Part shown: positions 18,000-27,160 of the stretch, piece after piece | Layout of the letters: every line of letters begins with the position of its first letter | Position numbering within the stretch: the first letter of the stretch is position 1 | Source of the DNA: Prosthecobacter debontii | GTDB lineage: Bacteria; Verrucomicrobiota; Verrucomicrobiia; Verrucomicrobiales; Akkermansiaceae | Direction of reading: 5' to 3' | Assembly: GCA_945862245.1 (NCBI GenBank) | Contig: CAMAXN010000014.1 | Span: forward strand, 1-53,630 | Length of the DNA stretch: 53,630 bases | The notes under the pieces: generated by a model | What the model was told of the DNA's origin: nothing | What the model saw: only the letters and a program-made list of their open reading frames with translations | The model's database searches: none | Made by a program: the position numbers and the translations under genes

Positions 18000-18503
18000 A
18001 TGGAAGAGAAAAGCAAAAGCTTCGAACTCGCGGAATCGCGTGAAGCCATTGATTTGGTGCCGACTTGGGATCCGCAGCTTTGGTGGATTTTTGCCGCTTT
18101 TATAGTCATCGTAATCATCGTCTTTTTGGTGGCGCTGCTCTTGAGAAAAAAAACCGTGTTCGATGCGTCCAAGGAAAAAAGCGAGGCGTATCTTGAGGCT
18201 AAGGTGGCTTTATCTGAATGCGACGAGCTCGATCCGCGCGAATCCGCGATACGCGTCTCAATGATCCTGCGCCGTTACCTCGCTAGGAGTATGAATGAAC
18301 CGGCGCTCTTCGAGACGCATGATGAATTCATTGCACGCCATGACGGATTAAAAGATCTGCCAGACGATCTAAAGTGCGGCGTTGCGGCATTGTTCTCAAA
18401 ACTCGCGGCGGTCAAATACGCACCAGATGATATTGTGAGCATTCAAGCGCACCCAACCTTTGCTGAGGCAGGCTCCTTATTGGAAAGGATTCACAAGGTA
18501 TGA
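18000..18503 (+). CDS. DUF4381-like membrane protein of the Bat operon
   Basis: The 167-residue protein has one membrane helix (residues about 29-49: WIFAAFIVIVIIVFLVALLL) and a cytosolic helical domain with the family-like segment SMILRRYLARSMNEPALFETHDEF split over residues 84-110. Proteins of this size and layout occupy the same slot between DUF58 and BatA in many operons. The stop overlaps the next start (ATGA, 18500-18503). Function is unknown beyond association with the VWA proteins. Confidence 0.82.
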   Translation: MEEKSKSFELAESREAIDLVPTWDPQLWWIFAAFIVIVIIVFLVALLLRKKTVFDASKEKSEAYLEAKVALSECDELDPRESAIRVSMILRRYLARSMNEPALFETHDEFIARHDGLKDLPDDLKCGVAALFSKLAAVKYAPDDIVSIQAHPTFAEAGSLLERIHKV

Positions 18504-19513
18504 TCGAATCGTTTCTAACCCATTTTCGCTTCGCCCAACCGGCATGGCTCCTACTATTCGTTCCAAGTCTGCTGCTGCTTCTGCTTAGGCGGGGCAGGGG
18601 GGCGGTCGCTGCTGTGGTGTTTCCCAACCTTGACGTGCTGGTGAGTCTTGGGAAACGGGTCAATCGTCTCGCATGGAATGTAGGCGTGCCACTTGTCTTT
18701 ACCTCGCTGGTTTTCGCGATCCTCGGGATGGCCCGACCGGTTTGGCGCAACGAATACCAGAGCCGCTCAGCGAGCGGTATCGACATTGTTCTGGCCTTCG
18801 ATGTATCCCTTTCCATGGACATCGATGATTTCCGCATAGACGGAAGGCCGATGAAACGCATCGATGCTGCCAAGCGTGTGGTTGACGCGTTCGTTTCCCG
18901 CAGGCCGGAAGATCGGATCGGTCTGGTGGCGTTTGCGGGCAGGCCCGTTTCCGTGAGTCCGATTACTTTGGATCATGATTGGCTGCGCCTCGGACTGGAT
19001 GGTTTACGACTCAACCGGCAAGGCGAAGGGACTGTAGAAGAGCAGGGGACAGCGATCGGATCAGCCCTCTCGGCGGCAGCCACACGGCTCGATAACCGAG
19101 ATGCCAAGAGCAAGATCATAGTGCTCATCACAGATGGTGCGAGCAACTCCGGCAAGATCTCGCCGCTTGAGGCCGCGAAGGAGATCAAGATTCTTGGCAT
19201 CAAGACCTATACGGTAGCGATCGGTACGAAGGAAGGTCGCGTTTCCCAAGGCATCCAATCCTTTCCGAGGCAGGAATTTGATCTTCCTACGCTGCGCATA
19301 ATCGCCAGCGAAACACGCGGTGAACATTTTTGGGCGCAGAGTCTTGAGGATCTTGAGAAAAATTTTCAGACTATCGACATGCTTGAAAAAACAGAATCTC
19401 GCAACCTAACAGTGATCGATGATCGTGAGTTGTATGCATGGTTTGTCGGAGTTTCCCTGCTGGCGGGATTGGGATTCGCGGTGTATATTTCATTGAACAG
19501 GACTAGTGGCTGA
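18500..19513 (+). CDS. batA: VWA-domain membrane protein BatA
   Basis: The 337-residue protein has two N-terminal membrane helices (about 16-34 and 55-75), a von Willebrand A domain with the metal-binding motif FDVSLSMD (near residue 98), and a C-terminal helix near 310-330. The topology is that of BatA, an inner-membrane protein with a periplasmic VWA domain. Bat genes were first linked to aerotolerance in Bacteroides, but the molecular role remains unclear. It overlaps both neighbours or nearly so, consistent with a complex made with BatB. Confidence 0.9.
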   Translation: MIESFLTHFRFAQPAWLLLFVPSLLLLLLRRGRGAVAAVVFPNLDVLVSLGKRVNRLAWNVGVPLVFTSLVFAILGMARPVWRNEYQSRSASGIDIVLAFDVSLSMDIDDFRIDGRPMKRIDAAKRVVDAFVSRRPEDRIGLVAFAGRPVSVSPITLDHDWLRLGLDGLRLNRQGEGTVEEQGTAIGSALSAAATRLDNRDAKSKIIVLITDGASNSGKISPLEAAKEIKILGIKTYTVAIGTKEGRVSQGIQSFPRQEFDLPTLRIIASETRGEHFWAQSLEDLEKNFQTIDMLEKTESRNLTVIDDRELYAWFVGVSLLAGLGFAVYISLNRTSG

Positions 19514-19514
19514 C

Positions 19515-21443
19515 ATGAATTTCGAAAATCCGTTATGGCTTTTAGTATGGATCGCGGTGCCGATCCTCGTTGTGTGCGCCTTCATGGCAGGGCGTTTTGG
19601 GAAAATTCCATGGGAGGTTTTTGCAGCGGAAAGACTGCGTGGTAAACTCATAAGAAAAGACCATCCTCTGCCCCGTTGGATGGCGCTGGGCATGATCCTC
19701 GCAGCTATCTCGGCGTTAGTTTTCGCGATGGCGCGGCCGCAGGGTGATGCAGGAATAAAAACGGAAATGACAAGTGGGCGCAACATTATGATCGCTCTAG
19801 ATCTTTCCCGCAGTATGCGTGTGCAAGATGTGAAACCGGATCGCCTAACGCAGGCGAAAATCGTGATCTACGAACTTCTTGAAGCGATGAAGAGTGACCG
19901 GGTCGGTTTGATCGGCTTCGCCGGCACGCCTTTTCTCAATGCGCCGCTCACCATCGACCACGCGGCGGTGCGTGAAACGGTGGAGCAAATCGATGAGGAG
20001 TGGCTGCCGACCGGTGGTTCTGACATCGCTGCCGCGGTAAGGCTCGCTACTCAGGAACTCAAAGAGACCGGACAGAAAAATAACGCGCTCATACTCATCA
20101 GCGATGGGGAGGAAAACCAGGGGGACCTCGACGTCATTATCGCGGAAGCGGAGAGCTCTGGTGTTTCGATCATCTCCATCGGTGTCGGCACGGAGGATGG
20201 CGGTTTTGTTCCGCATCCGGATTTCATCGGCGGTTTGATCGATTCGGGTGGCAACCGCATCCTCTCCCGCCTGAAGCCGGATGTGCTGCGTAAACTCGCG
20301 AATGAAACCGGCGGGTGCTATGTTATTGCGGGTCGCGGTGCGGATATTCCGGGCATGGTTCGCGCAGCCACCCAAGGACTTGATGCCTTCGAGATGGAAG
20401 GAGGAAAGAGGCGGATCGTGATCGAGTTTTTCCAGTGGGCGCTGCTACCCGCGATCTTTTTCATCGTCGCAGCGATAGTAGCAGGTACGCGCTGGCGCGG
20501 GTTGGCCGGCACAGTTGCGGCGCTTATGGTTTTCTCCACATACGCCGAGGCAGATCTTGCCAAGGACGCCCGCCGCGCGTTCACCGAGGAACGCTTTGAT
20601 GAAGCCCGTGACGCCTACCGTGCCTTAGCGGATGAGAAAGCGGATGGTGATGCCACTGCGCGCTTTCGTCTTGGGCAGGGACTTGCCGCCTACGAGGTGC
20701 AGGATTACCGAGGTGCGCGCTCCGCCTACAGTGCGGTGCTGCTCGCGGAGGATGCCAAGGTCGCTGGCAAAGGCCATGAGGGCATGGGTAACACGCTTTT
20801 TCAGCTTGGCTGGATGGGGCTTTCCGGTAGTCGATATCCTGTCGAAGAGGAGGTGCCTGATATGGCGAGGTTCGAAGAGCTCGTCCGCGATCAACTAAAG
20901 CGTATGGAGGAATCTGAATTGCCCGAATCAGGTGAAACCAATGAATTTATTCGTATCGATTCTATCATTCTCAATTGGGCTGATGCCATCCGTCATTACC
21001 GCTCGGCGCTGATGAAAAATCCTACCAATCACATCGCCAGCCGTAATCAGGTACTCACGATGGCATACCTTGTCCGGCTGAAGGAGTTGCTCGAGCAGGA
21101 AAAGGATCAGACCGAGCAGGAGATTGCAATTATGGAGCAGGCACAGCCTGGCGAGGGTCAGTCACCTGAAGGGGATAACGGCGAGGGCGCTGGCGAGTCT
21201 CAAGAGAATGGCGAAGGTAGTGAGGGCGAGGAGCCTGATGACAAAGGTGAGGGAGGCGATGAGGAATCGGAGAAAGGTGATGAAGGCAAGAAACCTGATG
21301 AAAGCGATCCCAAGGGTGCGGCCGATCCAAACGAAACTCCAGAGGAACGTGCACGCCGCATCCTTTCGGAAAACTCAGATCTTCAGAAAGGCTCGCTGAC
21401 ACCCGGTAGGCGTGAATTTAGGAGTCCGGACAAAGATTGGTAA
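19515..21443 (+). CDS. batB: BatB-BatC fusion (VWA plus TPR and acidic tail)
   Basis: From the ATG at 19515 the protein has about 642 residues (an in-frame GTG at 19506 would add three). Two N-terminal helices are followed by a VWA domain with ALDLSRSMR (DxSxS), a helix pair near 295-350, TPR-like repeats (about 355-540, for example ARRAFTEERFDEARDAYRAL), and a strongly acidic, low-complexity C-terminus. BatB and BatC are separate genes in many bacteria; here both are in one chain. The tail of about 90 residues is almost all Glu, Asp, Gly, Ser and Lys and ends in the basic FRSPDKDW. Confidence 0.88.
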   Translation: MNFENPLWLLVWIAVPILVVCAFMAGRFGKIPWEVFAAERLRGKLIRKDHPLPRWMALGMILAAISALVFAMARPQGDAGIKTEMTSGRNIMIALDLSRSMRVQDVKPDRLTQAKIVIYELLEAMKSDRVGLIGFAGTPFLNAPLTIDHAAVRETVEQIDEEWLPTGGSDIAAAVRLATQELKETGQKNNALILISDGEENQGDLDVIIAEAESSGVSIISIGVGTEDGGFVPHPDFIGGLIDSGGNRILSRLKPDVLRKLANETGGCYVIAGRGADIPGMVRAATQGLDAFEMEGGKRRIVIEFFQWALLPAIFFIVAAIVAGTRWRGLAGTVAALMVFSTYAEADLAKDARRAFTEERFDEARDAYRALADEKADGDATARFRLGQGLAAYEVQDYRGARSAYSAVLLAEDAKVAGKGHEGMGNTLFQLGWMGLSGSRYPVEEEVPDMARFEELVRDQLKRMEESELPESGETNEFIRIDSIILNWADAIRHYRSALMKNPTNHIASRNQVLTMAYLVRLKELLEQEKDQTEQEIAIMEQAQPGEGQSPEGDNGEGAGESQENGEGSEGEEPDDKGEGGDEESEKGDEGKKPDESDPKGAADPNETPEERARRILSENSDLQKGSLTPGRREFRSPDKDW

Positions 21444-21446
21444 CAT

Positions 21447-23870
21447 ATGAACGCATTTATGATCAGAATTCTATTCATGTGCCTCCTTGCCACTTCCATC
21501 GGGCATGGCAAGGTGCGCAGCCTTGTATCCTCAGGTTTTCTCACCCGCGGTGAGCAGGCTGTTTTTGAAATCCGTGTGGAGGGGCAGGAACCCGATGAAA
21601 TGCCGCGTATTCCTGGGGTGGAGGGCGTGGTGATTGAATCCATCGGATTTGGTAGGCCGCAAATGTATCCCGGCCGCCGCATCGAATCGAGCCTCCGTTA
21701 CATTATTTCCAGCTACGTGACGGGCGTTCATGTGATTCCAGCCGTCGAGGTGTTGGTCGATGGCGCCAGTATGAAGACCGAACCGCTGACTATCGAAGTG
21801 TTCGATCCCAGTGATCTTGAGTGGAGTGAGTCCAAATCAGAGCCCGCCGATTCTGGGGATAGCGTGAAATACGCTAGCATCATCCGTATTCCACAGAGGA
21901 AATTTTTCGTTAACCAGACATTTGCGAGCGAGATCAAGATTTATATTCCGCGCGACCTTGCCCGCAGCATCGTTGACTGGGGAGTGCCGGAGTTCGAACG
22001 CAAGGGACTGGCCACTTGGCGATACGAACCCTCAAATTTGCCCGTCGAGGTGAATCTCCTCGGGCAACCCTACGTTTGCCTTGCTTACATGACCACGATG
22101 ACGGCGCTTGACAAAGGTGAGGTGGAAATCGGCCCGGCGACGGTGAGATTAACTTACGTGAAAACGGTGCTCGACCGCTTCACACAGCGCATTCAGTTGC
22201 AGACGACCCTCGATATCCCAAAACTCGGATTCACGGTCGTGCAGCTGCCAGAGGGTGCGCCGGAAGGTTTCGATAATGCGGTGGGACAATTTTCTCTTAG
22301 CACGGCGGTCAAGGACACCAAGGTCACCGAGGGCGAGCCGCTTGGGCTGGATGTGGTAGTCAGCGGTAATGGCAATCTTGATATTCTGCGCTCGCCGAAG
22401 ATGATCGATTCGACAGGTTGGAAAATTTATGATGCCACGCCGAACCAGCGCGGAGAGGAGCGCCGGGAGCTGCAGGGCACGGTGGTGTTCAGTCAATTTA
22501 TTCGTCCGCTTGAAATCAAGACTGCCGTACCGCCTTTCCGGCTGGTTTTTTTCGATCCCGACACAGAAGAATACGAAACGCTTACGACCGAGATCATTCC
22601 GTTGACAATGATCCCGGCCATGAGCCGAATTATCGAGGCCTCCGGGCCGCCCCAATCGCTGGCAGTTCCGGTCGAGCGTATGTCCGATATCCTCGGAATG
22701 ATCGATACGGGCCAGCTTCTCACCCAACCCGGCAGGATCTTTCCTCCTTGGGTTTTGCACGCTATCGCCGCCGCGCTTTCGCTGGCCCTTATCTGTCGCG
22801 CGCTTTGGATACGCTACGGCCATTTCTTTGAAAGGGACGAAACAAAGCGCATGTTGCGTCAGGATTTACAAACTTTAGCCTGTGCTGCCTCTGGGGATGG
22901 GCTCACGTTCCTGCGTGCCGCAGGAGGCTTTGCGGAGCGCTGGCAGCTCGTCGATAAAAACGATGACATTCGCGTTATCCTCGATGAGCGTGACCAACTC
23001 TGTTACCGGCAGGGCAACGCCGACGTACCAGTACCGAAAGGGCGGAGGGAAAAAATTCTCAATAGCCTCCGCAAGGCGGCTCTTGGAATCTTCATTTTTG
23101 CATTCACGGGGTCGCTAGATGCCGGGGAAGTTTCTGCGAAAGCGAAAGAAGCTTACGATGCAGCCCGTTACGAGGAGGCAGTAAAACTCTGGCTTGAAGC
23201 CGGACCCTACGAGGATCTCAGCGCGAATACGCTCTACAACATCGGCAACTCCGCCTACCGAATAGGCGCACCGGGGCAAGCGGCGCTTTACTACCGCCGT
23301 GCGCTCGCTCGCGACACCGCCCATGGCGAGGCCCGCCAGAACCTGCGTTTCCTAGAGCGAAAATACGGCTCCATTTCAATCGAGAGGCCGACTTACCAGT
23401 ATACCATCGCACGCGTCCCTCTATCGGCTTGGAAAGGTACGCTCTGGATGGGCGCTTGGACGCTGGTGATAGGCTTACTGGTTTTCCCTGCGACACACTT
23501 AGGCTCGCGGTGGCGCATGGTAGGTGTACTCAGTTTTATTATCGGCCCCCTTACTATGTCGCTCGGGGCTCTCGGCTGGAGGTATTTCCCTGATGATGCG
23601 GAATTCGCTCCCATCGCGAGGCAAGCGGTGGTGGTGGGCGAAAAAGTCGTGCTCCACACCGATGCGGCGAGGACTTCACCGGAAGTCATTGATGCTCCAC
23701 CTGGTTCCGTGGCTGAGGTGATACGCCGCTCTGGGGATTGGGCTTATCTAGCCTTTGCTTCGAAAACGCGCGGCTGGGCACTCATCAGCTCCATCGAAAT
23801 GGTGATTCCTTCCGGAAAACCTGAAGCGCTCAAGCTGAAAAAGACCAATGCTGACGGTAGTAGTGCATGA
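21447..23870 (+). CDS. batD: BatD-BatE fusion (oxygen-tolerance protein, TPR, SH3-like)
   Basis: The 807-residue protein has a signal peptide (1-21), a large periplasmic beta domain typical of BatD (22-420), a membrane helix near 430-450, a cytosolic stretch, a second hydrophobic segment near 550, TPR repeats (about 560-640, with NIGNSAYRIGAPGQAALYYRRAL), two more helices (about 655-710) and a C-terminal SH3-like domain ending near SIEMVIPSG. This equals BatD plus BatE in one polypeptide. It starts 3 bases after batB and overlaps the chorismate-binding gene by four bases. Confidence 0.87.
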   Translation: MNAFMIRILFMCLLATSIGHGKVRSLVSSGFLTRGEQAVFEIRVEGQEPDEMPRIPGVEGVVIESIGFGRPQMYPGRRIESSLRYIISSYVTGVHVIPAVEVLVDGASMKTEPLTIEVFDPSDLEWSESKSEPADSGDSVKYASIIRIPQRKFFVNQTFASEIKIYIPRDLARSIVDWGVPEFERKGLATWRYEPSNLPVEVNLLGQPYVCLAYMTTMTALDKGEVEIGPATVRLTYVKTVLDRFTQRIQLQTTLDIPKLGFTVVQLPEGAPEGFDNAVGQFSLSTAVKDTKVTEGEPLGLDVVVSGNGNLDILRSPKMIDSTGWKIYDATPNQRGEERRELQGTVVFSQFIRPLEIKTAVPPFRLVFFDPDTEEYETLTTEIIPLTMIPAMSRIIEASGPPQSLAVPVERMSDILGMIDTGQLLTQPGRIFPPWVLHAIAAALSLALICRALWIRYGHFFERDETKRMLRQDLQTLACAASGDGLTFLRAAGGFAERWQLVDKNDDIRVILDERDQLCYRQGNADVPVPKGRREKILNSLRKAALGIFIFAFTGSLDAGEVSAKAKEAYDAARYEEAVKLWLEAGPYEDLSANTLYNIGNSAYRIGAPGQAALYYRRALARDTAHGEARQNLRFLERKYGSISIERPTYQYTIARVPLSAWKGTLWMGAWTLVIGLLVFPATHLGSRWRMVGVLSFIIGPLTMSLGALGWRYFPDDAEFAPIARQAVVVGEKVVLHTDAARTSPEVIDAPPGSVAEVIRRSGDWAYLAFASKTRGWALISSIEMVIPSGKPEALKLKKTNADGSSA

Positions 23871-24874
23871 CAGCGGATCGCAAGTCATGGCTAGCGAGGT
23901 CCGACGGAACAGTGGTCATCGGACACGGCCCGTTCATACCTAAACCAAAGCCTCCCAGCGAGGGCGTGGCCTTCTATAAGCGCGACTTTTTTTCCCGTGA
24001 GGAACTGCCATGGCATGTCCCTGCAAGATATGAGGTGATGTCCGCCGCAAAATTCCGCGAAACGCTCGGCGGTGACCTGCAGCTGGATGTTGTTTGGGAG
24101 GTACCGGATGCGATGCCTTTCTCCTGCGTGTTTCAGGAAGTTATGATACGCATACGCCAAGGTATGATCGAGAAAACCGTGCCGGTCGTTACCGAGAGAG
24201 GCAATGTTTCTCATTCGCCCGCCGCCGCGATCATAGCAGCGATGGCTCGTCAGAAAGCCCCGCTACATTCATATGGCTGGGTCTCGGATGCGGATGGCTT
24301 TGCGGGAGCTACACCCGAGCTTTTGTTTTCCCTTGATGGTCATAGGCTGGAAACCATGGCTCTCGCAGGTACTGCCCGGTTGGAAGATGAGGATGTCTTT
24401 GCGGTGGATGAAAAGGAGATACGAGAACACGAATATGTCGCCCAGACATTGGTTTCCAAGGTTCTTGATCTCGGTACCCTTCATCGCCGTGAGCGGGAGG
24501 TTCTGCGGCTCGGTTCCATCGTGCATTTCCATACTGGGTTCACCGTCGATCTGGTAGATCCGCAGGACACGGATAGCCTTCTTCGCCGCCTTCATCCTAC
24601 GCCTGCTCTAGGACCGTTGCCGCGCACCGACCAGACCATGGCGGCACTTGCCGACTGGCGCTCACAACTAGATTGCCCAGCGGAATTTGGTGCGCCCTTC
24701 GGCGTTTGTGAAAATGGCCGTTTCGAGGCCGTCGTCGCTATCCGTGGCTTGTGGTGGCAGGGAAATAAAATAGCACTTCCTGCGGGATGTGGCATCATTG
24801 AGGCCAGCCGCCTTGTCAACGAATGGCGAGAAATCCGGCTCAAGTGCGATGCAGTAAAACGTTTCTTGATCTAA
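23867..24874 (+). CDS. menF: Chorismate-binding enzyme, probably isochorismate synthase
   Basis: The 335-residue protein is a compact member of the MenF/TrpE/PabB fold. Conserved pieces are FAGATPELLFSLDG, METMALAGTAR in the region near 160-172, DEKEIREHEYV (Lys and the EH pair), LHPTPALGPLP, and PAGCGIIEASRLVNEW. The short length without a glutamine-amidotransferase partner and the LHPTPA pattern favour isochorismate synthase of menaquinone or siderophore synthesis over anthranilate synthase, but the sequence alone does not settle it. No menD or menB gene is next to it. It is translationally coupled to batD (ATGA), which is an unusual neighbour, and ends at a possible terminator hairpin. Confidence 0.83.
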   Translation: MTADRKSWLARSDGTVVIGHGPFIPKPKPPSEGVAFYKRDFFSREELPWHVPARYEVMSAAKFRETLGGDLQLDVVWEVPDAMPFSCVFQEVMIRIRQGMIEKTVPVVTERGNVSHSPAAAIIAAMARQKAPLHSYGWVSDADGFAGATPELLFSLDGHRLETMALAGTARLEDEDVFAVDEKEIREHEYVAQTLVSKVLDLGTLHRREREVLRLGSIVHFHTGFTVDLVDPQDTDSLLRRLHPTPALGPLPRTDQTMAALADWRSQLDCPAEFGAPFGVCENGRFEAVVAIRGLWWQGNKIALPAGCGIIEASRLVNEWREIRLKCDAVKRFLI

Positions 24875-24913
24875 AATGGTTTACGCCCGCCAGACTGGTT
24901 TGAACCATTTTTT
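24873..24913 (+). terminator. Hairpin with T-run after the Bat operon
   Basis: AAAATGGTT (24873-24881) pairs perfectly with AACCATTTT (24903-24911) and the T-run continues two bases. The loop is long (21 bases) and the stem AT-rich, so it may be a weak or Rho-assisted terminator. Its place at the end of the operon supports it. Confidence 0.42.
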
Positions 24914-24971
24914 GAAAACAGGACCTCTCAAGTGCAGTTCTTTGAATTGTGCGGTATGAATGTGTACGGCT

Positions 24972-25000
24972 TTGACGAACCTAGCTTCGTGGTAAATAAT
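24972..25000 (+). promoter_or_regulatory. Sigma-70-like promoter, probably leaderless, for the FAD oxidoreductase
   Basis: TTGACG (24972-24977), a 17-base spacer and AATAAT (24995-25000) match the consensus well. Only six bases (TGCTAG) separate the -10 box from the ATG at 25007, so the first transcribed base would be the A of ATG. There is no Shine-Dalgarno sequence. Confidence 0.55.
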
Positions 25001-25006
25001 TGCTAG

Positions 25007-26566
25007 ATGACGAAAACTACTCACATTTGCTACGATGTCATCGTGATAGGTGGCGGGCATAATGGTCTTGTAGCGGCGAGCTACCTCGCTAAAGCTGGAA
25101 AGCGGGTTATCCTGCTCGAAGCGGAGGACACTCTCGGCGGTGCTACCACCAGCGTGAAACCTTTTCCAGACTTCGAGGCGAACCTATCGCGTTATTCATA
25201 TCTGGTCTCGCTGCTGCCCGATCAGATTATTGCTGAACTGGGTATAAACTTCAAAACGCTCTGCCGGACTGTGTCTTCTTATACGCCTTATCGGCGTGAT
25301 GGCATCGATAACGGTCTATTGGTTTCCACGGATTGGGATGAAGCGACTGCTGACAGTTTCGAACGGTTAACCGGATCGGATCGAGAAGGGAAGGTATGGC
25401 GCAAATTCTACGGTGACATCGCTGAACTCGCCCAGCGTTTGGCTCCTTCTATGCTGCAGCCACTCAAGGGCGCGGCGGATCTCAAGTCCGAGATCGGGTT
25501 GCCAGAAACGTGGCGGAACCTAATTGAGGTTCCGATTGGGCAAGTCATCCGCGACCGGTTTAGCGATGATATTGTTAGGGGCGTGGTTTTGACTGACGCG
25601 TTGATTGGTACATTTGTTTCCGCCGATGATATGCAGGCCAACCGATGTTTCTTATATCATCTGATTGGAAACGGCGACGGGCAGTGGCGGGTGCCGGAGG
25701 GCGGCATGGGCGCTTTGGTCAAGGAGTTGTACCGAGTTGCCACGGCCGAGGGAGTGGAGATAAAAATACAGTCCAAGGTCGTCGCGCTAGAGAGTGGTCC
25801 GATGGGCGTACGGGTGGAAACAGAATCCGGTGAGACCTACACGGCTAAGGATCTATTCTTTGCGGCAGCGCCGCAGCATCTTGCCCGTTTGTGCGGCAGT
25901 GCGGTGCCGGATTCGTTGGAGGGTTCTCAAATCAAAATCAATATGCTGCTCACGCGCCTACCGCGGCTGAAGTCGGGCATCGATCCAAAAATTGCTTTTG
26001 CAGGGACGTTCCATATCAATGAAAGTTACTCCCAACTCGAAGCCGCCTATGCCGATGCCTGCTCCGGCAAGATACCGCGGCCGCTGCCATTGGAGTTGTA
26101 TTGCCACACACTGACCGACCCGACGATCCTGTCCTCAGAGTTGGTCGAGAAAGGATTCCAGACTCTGACGCTATTCGGCCTACATACCCCGGCAAAGCTT
26201 TTCGACGGCGATCCCGATGGTGCCAAGGCACTCGTCAAACAATCTGCCATCGCTAGCCTCAATGAGTATTTGCTCGATCCCATCGAATCGGTTCTCGCTC
26301 CTTGCCGCGATGGTACGTTGGCGATTGAGGTGAAATCGCCTCTCGATTTGGAAAATGATATTTCCCTGCCGCGCGGCAATATCTTCCACCGTGACCTTGA
26401 TTTTCCCTTCTATGATGATGAGAACCTAGCTGGGGATAAGCAGTTGTGGGGTGCGGAAACCAATGATCCACATATCTATCTCGCCGGTGCGGGTGCTTTG
26501 CGTGGCGGAGGGGTCAGCGGCATAGCGGGGCATAACGCAGCCATGGCGTTGCTGGCGAAAGGATAG
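25007..26566 (+). CDS. Phytoene dehydrogenase-like FAD-dependent oxidoreductase
   Basis: The 519-residue protein opens with the FAD-binding Rossmann motif VIVIGGGHNGLVAASYLAKA and LLEAEDTLGGAT (residues 11-47) and ends with the second FAD segment IYLAGAGALRGGGVSG (near 491-506). This is the CrtI/amine-oxidase-like group of 'NAD(P)/FAD-dependent oxidoreductases' found widely outside carotenoid clusters, including the human PYROXD2 type. No carotenoid synthesis genes are adjacent, so a carotenoid role is not supported. The gene is transcribed alone, from its own promoter. Confidence 0.85.
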   Translation: MTKTTHICYDVIVIGGGHNGLVAASYLAKAGKRVILLEAEDTLGGATTSVKPFPDFEANLSRYSYLVSLLPDQIIAELGINFKTLCRTVSSYTPYRRDGIDNGLLVSTDWDEATADSFERLTGSDREGKVWRKFYGDIAELAQRLAPSMLQPLKGAADLKSEIGLPETWRNLIEVPIGQVIRDRFSDDIVRGVVLTDALIGTFVSADDMQANRCFLYHLIGNGDGQWRVPEGGMGALVKELYRVATAEGVEIKIQSKVVALESGPMGVRVETESGETYTAKDLFFAAAPQHLARLCGSAVPDSLEGSQIKINMLLTRLPRLKSGIDPKIAFAGTFHINESYSQLEAAYADACSGKIPRPLPLELYCHTLTDPTILSSELVEKGFQTLTLFGLHTPAKLFDGDPDGAKALVKQSAIASLNEYLLDPIESVLAPCRDGTLAIEVKSPLDLENDISLPRGNIFHRDLDFPFYDDENLAGDKQLWGAETNDPHIYLAGAGALRGGGVSGIAGHNAAMALLAKG

Positions 26567-26592
26567 CTGGAAAAAACCCAGAAACTCCCTGC

Positions 26593-26623
26593 TTTACAAG
26601 ATGGCGGAGGATCTCCATATACT
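26593..26623 (+). promoter_or_regulatory. Promoter-like boxes directly before secG
   Basis: TTTACA (26593-26598) and TATACT (26618-26623) are 19 bases apart; the -10 box is strong, the spacing slightly long. Six bases separate it from the ATG at 26630, again predicting a leaderless transcript. Confidence 0.42.
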
Positions 26624-26629
26624 CAGCCC

Positions 26630-27151
26630 ATGGTTCTCGCTGCAATTAATTGGCTCTCAATCAGTATCAACCTTCTGTTGGTTGTCTTCGTTATCGTCTG
26701 TCTGCTGATGTCCCTTCTTATACTGATGCAGCGCCCCAAACAGGAGGGGCTCGGCGCGGCTTTCGGCGGTGGAGTGACCGATCAGGTCTTCGGCGCACGT
26801 ACCACAAACGTGCTCCAGCGAGGCACGGTTTATCTAGGTTCGTTATTTTTTATCATCTCCATGACTCTGGCGATCCTGATAGGGAAGCAGACAAAGATAA
26901 AATCCCTATTGGAGTCGGAAAAAGTCGTTGCTGAGAAATCTGCTGACAAGCAGGAGACGCCCGCCGCAGGGGAAATTCCGAAATCATTGGTCGATGAGCT
27001 ATCCTCTGCGAAACCACCTGCTACACTGCCTGTGGAAGACCCTGCACTAGTTCAGGAAACACCCGCACCGCCAACGGAAGAAGCTGCACCGCCAACGGAA
27101 GAAGCTGCACCGGTTACTCCTTCTGAAAATGCCGCGGACAAACCTGAGTAA
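26630..27151 (+). CDS. secG: Protein translocase subunit SecG with long C-terminal tail
   Basis: The first 90 residues are a standard SecG: two membrane helices (about 10-30 and 63-83) joined by the loop LMQRPKQEGLGAAFGGG. SecG assists SecYE during SecA-driven export. SecG is usually 70-120 residues; this one has 173, because of a Pro/Glu/Ala-rich tail from about residue 95. The tail includes a perfect 21-base tandem duplication encoding APPTEEA twice (27065-27106). The tail is probably disordered and cytosolic or periplasmic; its role is unknown. Confidence 0.92.
   Translation: MVLAAINWLSISINLLLVVFVIVCLLMSLLILMQRPKQEGLGAAFGGGVTDQVFGARTTNVLQRGTVYLGSLFFIISMTLAILIGKQTKIKSLLESEKVVAEKSADKQETPAAGEIPKSLVDELSSAKPPATLPVEDPALVQETPAPPTEEAAPPTEEAAPVTPSENAADKPE
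27065..27106 (+). repeat. Perfect 21-base tandem duplication in the secG tail
   Basis: Two identical in-frame copies of GCACCGCCAACGGAAGAAGC plus T encode APPTEEA each, and a third partial copy (GCACCGG) follows. Perfect identity suggests recent slippage. Confidence 0.9.
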
Positions 27152-27160
27152 GCTCGCCGC

